From Dittrichia graveolens (taxonomy: Eukaryota; Streptophyta; Magnoliopsida; Asterales; Asteraceae), in contig JARJIL010000002.1 of assembly GCA_038502395.1 (NCBI GenBank), positions 68,887,060-68,951,059 of the forward strand: DNA of 64,000 nt, in the 5' to 3' direction. Below are positions 11,202 to 24,060 of the stretch, one piece after another (the stretch's first letter is position 1; the number at the start of each line of letters is the position of its first letter). The notes beneath the pieces are model-generated. The model searched no databases. It was not told the origin of the DNA and saw nothing but the letters and a program-made list of their open reading frames with translations. Made by a program: the position numbers and the translations under genes.

Positions 11202-14200
11202 TTACTTCTGAACCAAGTCGGCCCCACTCACGTATCTGGCAACAAACGATATCAACCGAAAGGGAGCACCAATTAGAGGGGCGTCTGTGAGAGGCACAGG
11301 ATCGGATTTCTCAGGAGCAGAAGTTGCTGGTGTGGCAAATGTGATATCATTTTCATCTAATGAAATCTGCACAATTTCTCCAGGCTCCATGCTTGATTGA
11401 GATGTTTGATTCATATCAGAACCCTCTGAATTCACATGATTCACAAGTATATCTGATGGTGGTGGGTCAACATTGCTGACAGATTCCGGCTTGGGAGCTG
11501 AAGTTTCTTGAATCTCTGCAGCTTTGGAATTCCTGATCATTGGATCATCATCTGGTTTGTTAGGTAAAGATGATTGGGTAGTTACATTCTTTTCGTCAAG
11601 GTTGAGATTTAAGATGTTGATCTGCATCAAAGTTTTTTATTTTAAATATTTGAAATCCACGTCAACATGTTACTGTAAAGGGATTCGAGTCGTCAAATGA
11701 AGGTAATGGTCAATTACCTTCTCAACAAGTTTTTCATTTTCAGATAACAATTTTGCGACAAATGCTTGTGCGGATTCCAACCGTGACTTCATGTCCTCGC
11801 ATTCAGCAACATGCTACACCAACAAAAAGTAGAAGGAAAATATTGTCATGGTAAGGAGTACATATTTATTGTTGGCCTATGATAAACAAAGAATTTAATA
11901 AAACCTTTGTCCTTTCAGAAGAAAAACTGGTAGCAACAGAATTCTCAAGATCCTGAATCTTTGACTGAAGTTTCGAAACATGTTCTTTCAGCTGCAGATT
12001 TTGGTGGTAAATATCATTTCTGGATGATTCGAGCTCAATCACCTGCAAGGCTTTGGTTTATTTTTCATTATCAGATTAAACAGAGCATGCTTCTTAAGAC
12101 CTATGGGTAGCATGCACATGAGTTTTATACTAAGTGCTTATGCACCAACGGGCTTTTTTTTAAATATTTTTACACATAAAGTGACAGTTTCAGATATCCA
12201 TCCGATGAACATTACAAAAACCTTTTTGTAAAGGCAGGACTATGTACCTGTGCTCGTAACTTTGCAGTGTCCTTGTTCAAAGAGGCAATTGTTTCTGTCG
12301 CTGAATTCTGCAACAACAGAAATTCATGCAAAGTAAATCCAGTTATTGAAGCACTCACACTACTATGATAAGAGATAAGAAGAAAAATAAGAAAAAGATC
12401 TAAAAATATGAAAGGAAATGTAAATAGCCAGCTGTGTTTTATAAAAAAGAACCATTTTTCTTCTGGTACGACCAACAAGAAAAGAAACACAAAATAACAT
12501 TGGTGCTGCTCACCTCTCTATGTGCCAAGTTAACTTTTTCTTCTTGCATCCGTATACATTTTTCTTCAAAGCTCACCTGCCCAGATTATTATTATTATTA
12601 TTATATTTGTAGTTTTACAGTTTATGTTCAAGCTCTAAGTTATAAAAAATATGGTCAAAGAATGTAACTATAAGCTACAAAATACTAAGGCAGAATGACT
12701 ACCCCTGTAGAACGCAGAGTGGCTGCTTCTTCAACCAACCGATTAACTTTTTCCTCATAACCAGCCTACACATAAAATTTATTGCTTATGTTGATGACAA
12801 TAATGAAAAAAAATAAAATTGTAGGTTATTAGTGCACTGAATAGTCAGAAGTCCAGAAAGATAAGTTTTGGTGAAAGAGCAAGGGGTTATCTGTTATCAT
12901 AATGATAATTGATAAAACATATGCTTACAATTTTTTATCTAAACTTACCTCTTTCTGAAGCCAATTGTCTTTTTCAGTTTGTAATTGTAAAATTCTTGTC
13001 TCAAGCTGAGTCTGATGATAAAACACAAGTTACATCATGAGTTCTAGATTATCCATCAGAAAACGGATGCCACAAAAAGTAACCAAACATGTGTAGCAGA
13101 ATGTACATAAGACATCGTTTGGATTTACAACTAAAAACTCTGATATCATAATTCTTATAGCTACTAAAGTCACCTGTTTGTCATGCCATAAGGTTCTTTC
13201 TTTATGTGATTGTGAAATATTTCTCTCCAGATCAGCCTAAAACCATGCAATAATAAATATCATATGAGAGTTGAAAATAATGGTAAATGGTATTGCATCA
13301 TGATAAGCATATGAAACTTGTTGCATCATCAAATTAATTTCTTAGGGAGATCAGCAATTACCTCTTTTCGTAATTGCATATCCAATTGCTCTTGTAGCTC
13401 CTTAATTTTCTGTTCTAGGGAAGCCTGTAAATTGGTTATGTACCATGTGACAAGAGAGAAACAAGAGATTATAAAGACAAAATGCAAAATTATCATTGCT
13501 GCTAAAAAATAAGGAGAATGATAACCACAACCCAACCCTAAGGGTTGTGGATAAGAGTAAAAAAATATTGTTTAAATTTTTAAAAATGCTAACCATATCT
13601 TATGTATGGAAAGCTGGAAAGTTGAAACATTAATAAAAGGAGAGTAAGATGGATTTATTTGCAAACATGGAAAGTTGACTATAAAACATGAATTATTATT
13701 GCCATTTTTTAAAATTATAATCACATATTTTACGCTTATCCACTTAGGGCTGTGGTTATCATTACCAAAAAAATCCGCAAACGTGTAATGAATGCATAGA
13801 ATTTTAAACAAATTCTTACCTCTTTCTTTAACCAATTAGACTTCTCAGTCTCAACTGAACATGACTGCACAACCACAATTTCAAAGCAGCAATAGATCAA
13901 GCTTTAAGTAGGCATAATAAAGGCGTATAAAATTATGTACAATTGTTGGCCAAAAACAAGGTTGACACTCAGCATGTGGGAAAATTATGCATTGTTGCTC
14001 AAAGTATTTTATTTTGAGAAACATTATGGAGGTTCAGAATTTGTTCCCCATCATTATTCTGTTTTCTTGCTCTATTTCCATATAGATATAAGATATTGAA
14101 GGCTTTGTCACAATAAAATCTAGTTAAACCATAAACAAACTTACTGTTTCAGCTCCATTAACAGACTCTCTATCTGAATCCGCAGCTGTTTGCTGCACCC

Positions 14201-14363
14201 TTCTGTTCTGGACATCTACATTTTCAGAATTCAGGATCTGATGATTCCGCAGAGTCACATTATTTTCAGAAGTCAGCCCCCCAACACCAGCAGATACACT
14301 CTCGTTCGCTTTTCCCTGCTTGTTCTTCCTTTTCTTCTGTCTTTTCTTCTTTTCTTGTTCCAT
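11202..14363 (-). CDS. Plant coiled-coil protein with conserved C-terminal motif, unknown function
   Basis: The eleven exons are 14145-14363, 13820-13864, 13362-13424, 13174-13236, 12949-13011, 12703-12765, 12514-12576, 12248-12307, 11905-12042, 11718-11813 and 11202-11621. All are in phase 0 and give 430 residues. The N-terminus is very basic (EKKKRQKKRKNK), a possible nuclear or nucleolar signal. Residues about 74-290 are a long coiled coil rich in E/K/Q/L. The C-terminal 139 residues are acidic and disordered until a conserved-looking tail (APLIGAPFRLISFVARYVSG). Five consecutive exons are exactly 63 bases, i.e. 21 codons or three heptads. An upstream acceptor at 14441 suggests a 5' UTR intron. 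I do not recognise a named family. A scaffold or golgin/myosin-like role would be a guess. Confidence 0.85.
13520..13760. mobile_element. MITE in an intron of the coiled-coil gene
   Basis: About 240 bases with terminal inverted repeats. The left end reads GATAACCACAACCC and the right end, reverse-complemented, reads GATAACCACAGCCC; both arms continue into GTGGATAAG. It has no coding capacity. The flanks are too short or diverged to define a TSD. It lies wholly inside the intron 13425-13819. Confidence 0.6.
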
Positions 14364-15298
14364 AGCTTGATGTTTAATTTTATTTCAGAGACTAAAATCA
14401 ATTAGGTAGAGCAAAGGTGTCACTTCAGTATTATGGCTACCTGCATACAACACAAACCACTATGTAGCCAAAACCTCTAAGGCATATATATTGCATCATA
14501 CTTGTACACAATTACTTCTCAGGTATACCAAACAAAATCAAATTCCATTGCAGAAACTGCTACATTCATTTCATATGGACAAGATAAAACATATCTTTGC
14601 TAACTAGAAACTAAAGACACATAGAAGATACCATCAAGCAAAAAGTTCGAATATTCGATGATAATGCGAATTACCTTGATGAATTCCCAATCCCAAAATG
14701 GCAATTATCACATCTGGATAAAGGTGAAAGGGTGTCAGCTATTATATTACCAAATACAGATCGATGATCAACAAAAGTGGTTCTTCATTTTCCTTCTACT
14801 TAGACATTCGATTCTGTAGTTAAAATGATTTAAACAAAACCACCTCATGAAAACAATGTGATATGTTCATGCCAAATTAAATTTGTGCTAACTCATCAGT
14901 TAATTGCACAGTGGATTCAAACAGCCAATTAAACAGATTCATAAACCGAAACAAGAAACCCCCAATCTCTAACTTGACAAATATTTAAATGTAGGCTACT
15001 AATGACCAAACAGATTGATAGAAAAATTCCTTCAACACATTACAGTTTCAAGATAACACATTTACAAATTGCGTAGAATAAATGGTGATGTCATAAAATT
15101 GAAACGAGAAAACAGTACAACAAAACTGAAATAGAAACAGAGATAGAACACCTGCATCCACATCAAAAGAAGGAACGATGCGTGAATGGAGCAGAAATGA
15201 ATCCAAGTTGCATTAGAAAACAAAAGCTATGTATACGTAGGCGCAGATCTGAATAGCAGATTACAAAATATATAGTTTTATATTAGGGTTCTTCGAAG
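14364..15298 (-). other. Leader and promoter region of the coiled-coil gene
   Basis: It contains a probable 5' UTR exon piece (14364-14440, preceded by an acceptor TATGCAG) and an upstream intron or promoter that I cannot delimit. No other gene is seen. Confidence 0.35.
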
Positions 15299-16133
15299 GT
15301 GATTCTGAATTGTTTAAGGAGGTCGGGAGGACATGCGTTAGCGTATCGCACTTTCGGCCTTTTATATATTCTTATTCGTGTACACTGTGTTTTCGAGTTT
15401 TTTTTTTCTTTTCTTTTTTTCAAGGAAATAAAACCAAATAGAAGAGATTCATTTAACAAATTAAAAAAAAGAGGAAATAAAAGAAAAAAGTTTTAATCTT
15501 ATTTCTTCTTAAACTTTTTCCACGTAAAATCCTGATGATCGAAAGAAAATGATTTTCTTTCCTCTTGTTATTTAACTCGTAAACGTAATAAGGTTAAGCC
15601 TCTAGTATGTCTATAGATCATTTAATGTCACAATCTCTAGTATGATTGTCGGGTGTTTATGATTATTTCTCATGAACTGATCCTGTCATGTAACCAGGCA
15701 ATTTGCTTACGCCGAATGAGTATAGTCTATGCTACCGAGCATGTCAGAAAATCCATATTTTTCTTCATGTGTGGTGTATAATTGTTGAATATCAACATAA
15801 GTAGGCTTACGCAAATATCCTTTACCATAAAGGTCAACAATACCTCTCTAGAATTTGTGTAAGCAATCCCATGATATTTCCTCATTCATCCTCAAGTACT
15901 CGTCAAGCGAGTTAGAGGCTACTCCGTACGTCAATTGCCGAACATCGGAAGTACATTTTCCGCACTTTTGTTTAAAATACGGATACTCTACTTCTAAATC
16001 ATCAACTATTCGTTCGAATAGTTATCTGCTCATCCGGAATCGCCGCCTAAACATATCCGTCGAATAATCAGGGTTATCGCTAAAGTAGTCATTTATAAGT
16101 CGCTCATTTGCAACTACCCGACCTCTTTCTATG
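15299..16133. other. Intergenic spacer
   Basis: No gene is recognised. The short open frames have no similarity I can name. The stretch 15640-16090 has a less AT-rich composition than its surroundings and may be old transposon sequence, without diagnostic ends. Confidence 0.35.
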
Positions 16134-16182
16134 TGTAATACCCGGTTTCCTTGATCAATAAAATAATAGTCTTTGATACTGT

Positions 16183-16192
16183 GTTGTTGTTG

Positions 16193-16243
<51 letters not shown>
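16183..16243 (+). repeat. Microsatellite (GTT)n then (ATT)n
   Basis: A run of GTT units passes directly into about sixteen ATT/TTA units. It lies inside the LTR at 16134. The Leu run in the overlapping open frame is an artefact of this repeat. Confidence 0.95.
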
Positions 16244-16828
16244 GCGTTGAAATTATCTTGGGGTCGATATTCAATTAATGGAATGAAGTTTGGCTCGTTG
16301 GGCTCAAGTGGTTATGGAGGCAAAATGTTTATTAATGGGTAAATGGATTAGTAAATTTGTGGACTTGGACTTTAGTTGTAGAAGAAATGGGCTTAGGGGC
16401 CCAATCTTCCTTACTTAACCAAAAGAGGAGTATCTGTGTTTTGTGTGTGTGTCGAAGATCAAGAACAGAGAGAGCTAGAATCTTCATCTTTTGTCATCCA
16501 AACTGCAAGGAATTGTTGAAAGAACATTAGGTAATGTTTCTCCCCACTTTTGTGATCATATAGATGTTATTTTATTTGGATTTAAGTTGGGTTTATGTAT
16601 AGAAGGTCTGTGAGTGTGTTCTTTGTGGGTTGTAAGCCGAGGAAAAGGGGGAGTGATTTTGGGTCCCAAAACTCAATGAAACCAAAATTAAATAGAAAGA
16701 AATTGTTTAAATGAGTGGAGAAATAATTTGCAATTGAAATATTTCATTTTGGTTGTGTTTTGGAAAGATTATGAAACCCTATTTTCGACTGATATATATA
16801 TATATATATATGTATATATATGCATGCG

Positions 16829-17015
16829 ACTTGATTGGCCCGACCTATGCACATTGCATGCGGCTTGAGCAAGGTCCGACTTGTGGTTATGTGTGCGACT
16901 TAGTAAGTGGGTCCGACTTAGCATGTTGGTCCGACTTACTATGCTGGTCTGACTTGGATTGTTAGGTCCAACCTGTAGTTGGTCCGACCTAGGAGTGGGG
17001 TCCGACTTAGTGGAC
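16829..17015 (+). repeat. Degenerate tandem repeat, core GGTCCGACTT
   Basis: About ten copies of a decamer-like core (GGTCCGACTT/GGTCCGACCT) are spaced at irregular 17-25 base intervals. The reverse-complement core (AAGTCGGACC) recurs in the solo LTR near 35770-35915. Confidence 0.65.
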
Positions 17016-17215
17016 TTATAAATTTTGTAGCTAGAGCCAGGGACTCATACCCCAGTATTAATTCAGTAAGTATGTTGTAGGCTCTTGCTACCGGACTTGC
17101 TAATTCTGCAATCCTGTAATTTGTTGATATTTGTGGATTCTGCAATCCTGTAATTTGTTGAATCCAGTATTAATTCAGTAAGTATTAAGACAGGCAGTTC
17201 GCCAAGAAACCTAAC

Positions 17216-17460
17216 ACTAGTGGGTCCAGGCCTGCTGGGAGGAACACTTGAAGGAGGTGCTCGAGGTGTGGAAAGGGGCATGCGGGGGAATGCCGGCTTG
17301 GGACGGTTACCTGATTCCGATGCGGAAGGAGTGGGCACCAAGGGAGAGATTGCAGGGCTTACATGGGCGTGTGCTTCAGGTGCAATCAGCCGGGGCAACG
17401 AATTGCAGAGTGCCCACAGACAACGGGAGCAGGAAAGCAAGCATGGCAACAACCACTAAT
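17216..17460 (+). pseudogene. Gag fragment with degenerate CCHC zinc knuckle
   Basis: A GC-richer patch whose plus-strand frame contains CFRCNQPGQRIAEC at 17372-17413. This is the retroviral-type zinc knuckle spacing C-x2-C-x4-(H)-x4-C, with the His replaced by Gln. No protease or polymerase follows. It is a remnant of the Gypsy-type element starting at 16134. Confidence 0.6.
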
Positions 17461-17640
17461 GATCACCGATGGAGAAATCTCATCCGTATCCAAACACACT
17501 TTATTATCACAACATTTATGTTAGCTTCACAAACTTTTAAAAATATTATGTATAAATATTTAAATAAATAAAATATATGTCATTAAAAAAATTACAAGTG
17601 TAATAACACCTCTAAAAATAATGATATATGCATATATTAG

Positions 17641-18170
17641 AGTTAATTACACTATTGGTCATGTGGTTTACTCTAAATTATAGACATGGTACTTGTGCTT
17701 TTGAAATTACACCGGTGATCTCTATCATATACATTTTGTTTCGGTGTTGGTCCATTGTTAACTGTGTGTTTGATTTCACCGTTAAAACATTCGACCTATT
17801 TCTAAATGACTTTCTGGCCCTTTCATATATAATAAGCAAGAACAAATTAATGAAATTAACCTTCATCCCAACCACCTTGATTCGATCCTTAGCATTTCAG
17901 CCTTCATCATCTCCATTATCAATTACATTGACGTTTGTTTGTAAATCTGAACAAATACAATGAGGGGTATTAAGGAGTCTAATTTTCAAGAGTTCTTCCA
18001 CAATCTTCGAAATACTACTAAGAAGAAACAAACATTTTTGAGGGCTTATATGGTGGAAATACTATCTTAAGTAGGTCAAATATGGTGTTTTAATAGACCG
18101 GATGTTCAATACATCATCGATTGATCTATCAACATCATTTCCTAGAAAATCAAAACAAATGAACATGTTT
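17641..18170. repeat. Possible end of a MULE-like element plus spacer
   Basis: 17641 onward (AGAGTTAATTACACTATTGG) resembles the left terminus of the MULE at 32171 (GAGTTAATTG...). No matching right terminus or TSD was found, so only the end-like sequence is supported. Confidence 0.25.
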
Positions 18171-18179
18171 CATCATTAA

Positions 18180-18970
18180 CATTCATGTTTAAAAAATTAA
18201 AGGAACTTGAAGATGAACTTGCAAATTGGTAAAGATGAAGCCTACATTCTTGCAATCCCAAAATCACAAACACTCCTATCGGCTCCCGGAATCACAAACA
18301 ATTCATTTTCAAATCGATGCTATCATTCTCACCAAAGTCCCTTTTCTTCATTTTTAAACCTCCAAAGCCACTTAGTCAATATACTAAAGTTGTTTCCTTT
18401 GATGCTGCAAATTCTTTGTAACCCTAAGAAAATCTCATGCGTTATCTAGTGACCATTTACCAAAAAAGTCAGCATCATCTGCAAATGAAAGGATGGACAC
18501 ATTTAACCAGTTATCATTAAAAGACAACCCCTCCCTAAAAACACCTTTGTTGAAAGCATTTAAAGGTACAGTTTTTACCGTAATTAAGAAAAGAGGGGTG
18601 TTAGGGGATCTTATCTTCTTCTCGGATAACCTCCCCTTCCCCCACCCTAAATTTTTTTAATTCTTTAAAGGGTGACCTATTTATGAGAACCGAACTAGCA
18701 AAATCCATTTCTTCCATCACTCACCAAAACAATTTGAAACATTATATTAAAAAGAAAACCCCAATTAACCGTGTCAAAGACTTTTAAATGGTCCACTTCG
18801 AATATCAAAAGCTTTTGAAATGAGTTTAACATATGAAATAATTTCATTTGCTATTAGAAGTTTATATTTTTTGTAAAACGTGCCTCCCTTTTAAAAATGC
18901 ACTTTGACATGGACTTATAAGATAGAGAAATACTCTAGCCAACCTTTTTTTAAAAGCTTACCCAGAATTT
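18180..18970 (-). pseudogene. LINE (non-LTR retrotransposon) reverse transcriptase remnant
   Basis: On the minus strand, fragments in shifting frames spell RT landmarks. FDTVNWGFLF corresponds to RT motif A near 18760. Further downstream comes FADDADFFGKWSLDNA near 18450-18500, the catalytic F/YADD box with the usual following residues. Several stops and frameshifts separate these blocks, so it is dead. It is probably of the L1/RIL class common in plants. Confidence 0.7.
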
Positions 18971-19305
18971 TATATACTCTCAACCAATTAAAATATATAG
19001 GCCGATTTAAAGTTGCTAAACAACTATAACGTTTTAACAATGTCTTATTATAGTGCATGAAGTTTATTTTTACAGATATACTTATTGATGTTTATAAAAG
19101 TGTTTCTTATGTATAAAAAACAAGAGATATAATGAAATATTTTTATAAACGTGTATAACAGAATTTCCCTTGTTTAATGATTTTAATTTAGAAAAACGAT
19201 ATATCCCGCTATTTTTTTTTCTTTTTATCTCCTTACTCAATATAAGATGATATGTGAAGTCAACTAATTCTGTTTTTATTTTCTCCTTTGATTATGACAT
19301 AGAAG

Positions 19306-19557
19306 TAGGGGTGAGCATGGGTACCGAAAATACCAAACCGTCACCGGTACCAAATTAGAGTTTTCGGTCCGGTACTCGGTACTTGAAATATTGCTAAATC
19401 GATACTCGACACTCGGTATTCGGGACTAATACCGAACCAACATAGGTAATCAATACCAATATGAATACTGTATATAAATATTCGGTACTGAATTCAATAC
19501 CGTTTTTAAATTAAATTCGATATTTGATAATCGGTAAAATTGGTATTCTCGCCCGTA
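19306..19557. mobile_element. Short hAT element (MITE), TAGGGGTGAGCATG family
   Basis: Starts TAGGGGTGAGCATGGGTACC and ends in a diverged CTCGCCCGTA. The flanks CATAGAAG and CATATAAG are a 7/8 match, fitting the 8-bp duplication of hAT elements. The interior is full of GGTACC/CGGTAC repeats. A better-preserved sister lies at 52761-53034. Confidence 0.65.
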
Positions 19558-19733
19558 CATATAAGTAGAATAAATAGTAAGAAAAATTAGAATGCTATTT
19601 AATTTAAGGTTGAAGGTAGGTCGGGTGGTAGCTTGTTGACTCGCTTCACCAGGAACAGGTTACTCAGCTTAAAGCCTCAAGAATATTATCTACATTCATT
19701 CACGTACATACTACATAGATAAAACAAGCCCAA

Positions 19734-22700
19734 ATGCAGACTTCATCGTCTTCTTCACTGTTAGTTACCATAATGTCTTCCGATATCTTGTTTCATGCTT
19801 ATTTCGTTATTAAAATTCCGATTGTTGTTGTTGTTGTTGTTTCAGATATGCCGTCGTTCCTGTAGATTGCATCTTGAATTGTTCAAATCAGCTACCATAT
19901 CCTTGCAGTTTCAGTTTGGGTTTATCTACAGGTACGACCTTATATGTATTAGCTTAATCTCCAAATTGAGTATTCAACTACGGAGCCATGGCATTGGGGC
20001 TTTTAGATAAACCCTAGGATCATTGTAGTTTAGAGTTGCTATTGGTTGAATTGCACTTTAACCGGACACTATTCATGTAATGAAAACTCCTGACCAATCT
20101 CATGAAATTCAACAAATTAAATCCATTAATTTTATTTCAGATCAATTGAGAAGTTAAGCAATGATGTAACTTTTATCTGTGGGGGTGGGGTGTTGGTGAT
20201 AAATAAAATAAGTTATCATGTACCCTATGTGTTTGATTTCATTCTCGGTGATAGTGAATATTGTAAGTAGTGTAAATTCTTACAGGGAACAGAAAGCTCA
20301 AGGTTTCTAGGTTGAATGCTGGCTTTTGGGAATCCATTAGATCTGGGTAAGTGCAACTATATCTCTTTCTTCTTTCAAAGGTATTACCTGTTCTTCAATG
20401 ACGCAATTAAGATCATCACATCATCTTAATAAAAAAACTGTAAGATTAACTTGAATAGAAACTAATGTGTGGAAGCGGAAGCGTGTACAAAATCCTTCTC
20501 ATATCATCATTCATTTGTGGAAAAAGAGAACAAGTTTAACAACCACGTGAACTCTAATCTTGAGCTTTGTCTCCATTTGAGAACATACTTGTCATAGTTT
20601 TCTATAAATATCCTGGATATGGTTCTCACTCTCCTCGCAAGAATATAGTGGGAAGCTTCATACTCTATCCATAGCAATATGGTGCTGAACACACTGTTCA
20701 ACTAACCACGTGGAACAATGGGAACAACTGAACAAGGCAAACATATGGGGAAGTCCATGAACTTGTCCTATAATTTAATTACATAAAATTTTTAACTGCT
20801 ATATAAAATCATTAAATTATATGCATAGTTTCAAATTTTCTAAGGTTTATACATTGCTAATTTGGCAATTAGAATTAATATTTCGGATTCAGCTTTTCAG
20901 GTTACTTCTGAATTCAAATTTGGTATTAGGTCTGGGTTCGTTCAATCAGAAATCAGTGGGGTTCACTTACTCTTGACCCAGGAATGCACGTTAACCTGCA
21001 AAACTCGAAGAACTAAAAACCTGACTAGATGGTTACCCCTAACTTTGCTTCTGCTTGTTATTTTTTCTGGCTCCACACCAACCTATTAGGCGTGTTATTC
21101 TGAACTACCTTGAAAAGGGAGCAAGTTAAGTAGTCAACTGCTAGTATATGGCCATATTAATGTTTAAACAAAGTTGCTGTGTTTACACGGAACCAAGTCA
21201 GGCACTCTCTGTGGGTGGACGTAGATCCAACTGAATTCCAATATCAGGATTTATAGGTGGTCTATAATGCTATCTCTTGTCTTTAGAAATCTTCGTTATA
21301 TTTTTAATACTACTATACTAGGAACGTATAACAAAGATTGTTCTGGAAAGTTATAAAGATTTATATTTAGCTTTGTACAAACCACAAGTTCCTATAGATC
21401 CCTTGAGAGAAAAGAAATATTGTTATACTGGACCTATTATTCTTTTACGTGTACTTTGCTTCACCTTTAATATGAAATGATGAAGTTTAACTCTAAACGT
21501 CTGCACAAACTCTGATAATATATCCCAACCAACTTCATTGAATCATCACAGGTTAATAAAGAACAACTCTACACAGGTTATAGAGCCACTTTCTAGTCCC
21601 CAAGAAGATGAAGAACCTCTTCCACAAGAATTTGTACTCGTTGAAAAAACCCTACCAGATGGAACAGTTGAACAAATTATTTTTTCTTCAGGTGCAGAAG
21701 TCGACATATATGATCTCCAAGCCTTGTGTGATAAGGTCATTTTTCTGCATATTATAACCACAAACCACCTAATGTTATAACTTATAAGTGAAGAATGTGC
21801 CTCAGCTAATATTTAGTACTTCTAAATGGATCGATTTGGGTTATGTTTCATCTCTAACAGGTCAAATAAAAAAATATCACATCTGGCTAATAAGGAAACA
21901 GATCAAACAGGTCGAAATCTTGTATTTCTATTTTCTAAAGCATACAATTTCCTAAATTGATTTATTCACTAAATTGGATTATTGTAACAATAATTCTGGT
22001 ATTTGTAATCAAATCTAACAACTAATAGTTTAAGAAACAAATCAAAAGTATATTGTGATTGGTTATATGGTTTTATTTCTTGTTGTCAAAAGTAAAACAC
22101 TTTTTCGGTTTAAAAGGTTGGGTGGCCCAGAAGACCGCTATCAAAGCTAGCTGCAGCACTGAGAAATAGCTACATGGTAGCAACGTTGCATTCCATAAAG
22201 AAATCTGCTGGAGAAGGTATAGTTTCCTTGGAATTTAAATTTGCTCCATCCTATTGGTTGCATGTAAATTATTTGGTTACTATGCATTAGCTGAGTTTTG
22301 CGCGTTCTGTTATTTCTATTAATGACACATGTTAGTGTATTTTGGGAAGTTACTTCACAGAACTAACAGAAGCCAATAGTGAAAAGAAGCTCATTGGCAT
22401 GGCTCGTGCTACATCAGATCATGCATTCAATGCGACAATATGGGATGTCCTTGTAGATCCTAGCTACCAGGTATAACTAATTTATATTAGTAATGATCGT
22501 GATTTTTATTAAAGGAAGATTACATGTAAATAAAAAAAAAATTATAGTAAGTAATGTACTCATATTCAGTAAGTTTGAATTTGAATCCGTGGCTGTCAGA
22601 AATTATTCAGATAGAAATTATATTTAAATTTTATTAGTTTAGACATTGGAGATTAATTGTTCTACTGGCTTATGTTCTTTTGATAGGGGCAAGGTCTTGG

Positions 22701-23236
22701 AAAAGCTCTAATTGAGAAGCTTATAAGAGCTCTACTTCAGAGGGACATTGGCAACATAACACTATTTGCAGATAGTAAAGGTATTTGGTCCCTTGATCCT
22801 TGAATATCGGAAATTAGAAGTGGCAAATTTATGGGTAAAAAGGTCTATTTGGATTATGTGTTTTCTCTAACGAGTCAATTGATAAACTTGGGATTAAAGC
22901 TTAAATGTCGTCTGAAGTGTGTATAAAACGTCTTGAATTATTTTATAAAAATAGACTGGATTGTTATTGGAATAATAAAGTTCTATATAATATTCAAAAA
23001 TCAAAAGTCAATTAATTTTGTAGTTAAGACTTCACTCTTTTAAGAGTTTCTGACTTGAACCTGTTTTCACATGACACGCCACCAATGCATTTTGCTACCT
23101 CAACCGGAGATGTTGTAGGTATAATGAAGCTATCTAAACTTGGTTTATTATTGCAGTTGTGGAGTTTTATAGGAATCTAGGATTTGAACCTGACCCAGAG
23201 GGCATCAAAGGTATGTTTTGGTACCCCAGGTTTTAG
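19734..23236 (+). CDS. NSI: Plastid GNAT acetyltransferase NSI / GNAT2 (serotonin N-acetyltransferase 1)
   Basis: Acetyl-CoA-dependent N-acetyltransferase of the chloroplast, known for protein lysine/N-terminal acetylation (state transitions) and for acetylating serotonin in melatonin synthesis. The eight exons are 19734-19759, 19846-19931, 20286-20346, 21552-21735, 22117-22216, 22361-22470, 22687-22780 and 23157-23236; phases close to 246 residues. Conserved blocks visible are FWESIRSG, EEPLPQEFVLVEKTLPDGT, YDLQALCDKVGWPRRP, the acetyl-CoA loop QGQGLGKAL (about 189-197), the EFYRNLGFEPDPEGIKGMFW segment and the GMFWYP end. The N-terminal ~58 residues are Ser-rich and fit a transit peptide. 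Exon 1 codes for under nine residues; its donor (CT|GTTAGT) was chosen because it restores the frame, so the extreme N-terminus is the least certain part. Confidence 0.93.
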
Positions 23237-24060
23237 CATGGTTTAGTCCACAACAACAAATCCTGTATATGTAGGTTAAATTTTAACTGTTCAAAATGCA
23301 TTTTCCCATGTAAAATACATAACTGCTTAATATTAATATTTAGTACCAAACATCTTTTTTCTTTTTCTAAAACTATGTACACCATTTGAACTTTGTAAAA
23401 GATGCAATTGTGTTTGCCAGCCGAGTAATGGCAGCATACGAATATTAATGGCAATATTTGGTCTGTTCTTTCTTTTAATCGGTGTTAGCTGACCTTCGGC
23501 CCCTATGGTTATGATTAATTAGGTAGATCAGTATCTGCATTTAATACAACGGACTTGTTGAAATGTGATATCGTATGCAATATCACCTACTCACCTTCAA
23601 TAGAAGGTTACCGGTCGGTAATCTAACTTAGACGACCTTCTTTAGCCACATCCAAGATTGCGGTGAGGCGATTATCAAACGAAAGTCTAGTGACCTTTAA
23701 AAAACACAATCACTGCCTACTTGCGATCACCCACCCACCCATGGACCCTCAACCCAACTCCGGTGTCCCAAAAATTAACTCTGGTGACCTCAAATAAAGT
23801 TCGTTGACCTTCATATACTGCAACCACCACCTACCAAACATTCTCGTTGCCTGTCACCAATGGACCTCCAAGCCTAACTTCGAGTAGTGAGTACCTTCAA
23901 ACCCATTTCTGTGGTTACCTTTTATAGGTCATGTTACATATAATGTAATGCTTTAACAAGTTTGTTGTACTAATTAAATAAGGATTAAAGTTATACAATA
24001 AGAATATAGATAAAATTCGATGTAGTTTAGTATGGTTTACCTTTCAAATATAACAATTTG
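23237..24060. other. 3' flank of NSI and spacer
   Basis: It presumably includes the NSI 3' UTR in the first ~200 bases. After that I see no gene, RNA or recognisable element. Confidence 0.4.

Larger units (their letters stand above)
16134..17215 (+). mobile_element. Partial LTR of a Ty3/Gypsy-type retrotransposon
   Basis: It begins TGTAATACCC, the same start as another LTR at 36725. It then has a long TTG/TTA microsatellite, a GTGTGTGTGTCGAAGATC segment resembling a U3/R leader and a block of degenerate GGTCCGACTT repeats. It is followed by a gag scrap, so the element is truncated. The LTR 3' end is not clear. Orientation is taken from the TGTAATACCC start and the gag direction. Confidence 0.5.

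Noticed and set aside
16829..17015. CRISPR-like array of regularly spaced repeats
   Set aside because: Repeats are only ~10 bases, degenerate and irregularly spaced, in a plant LTR.
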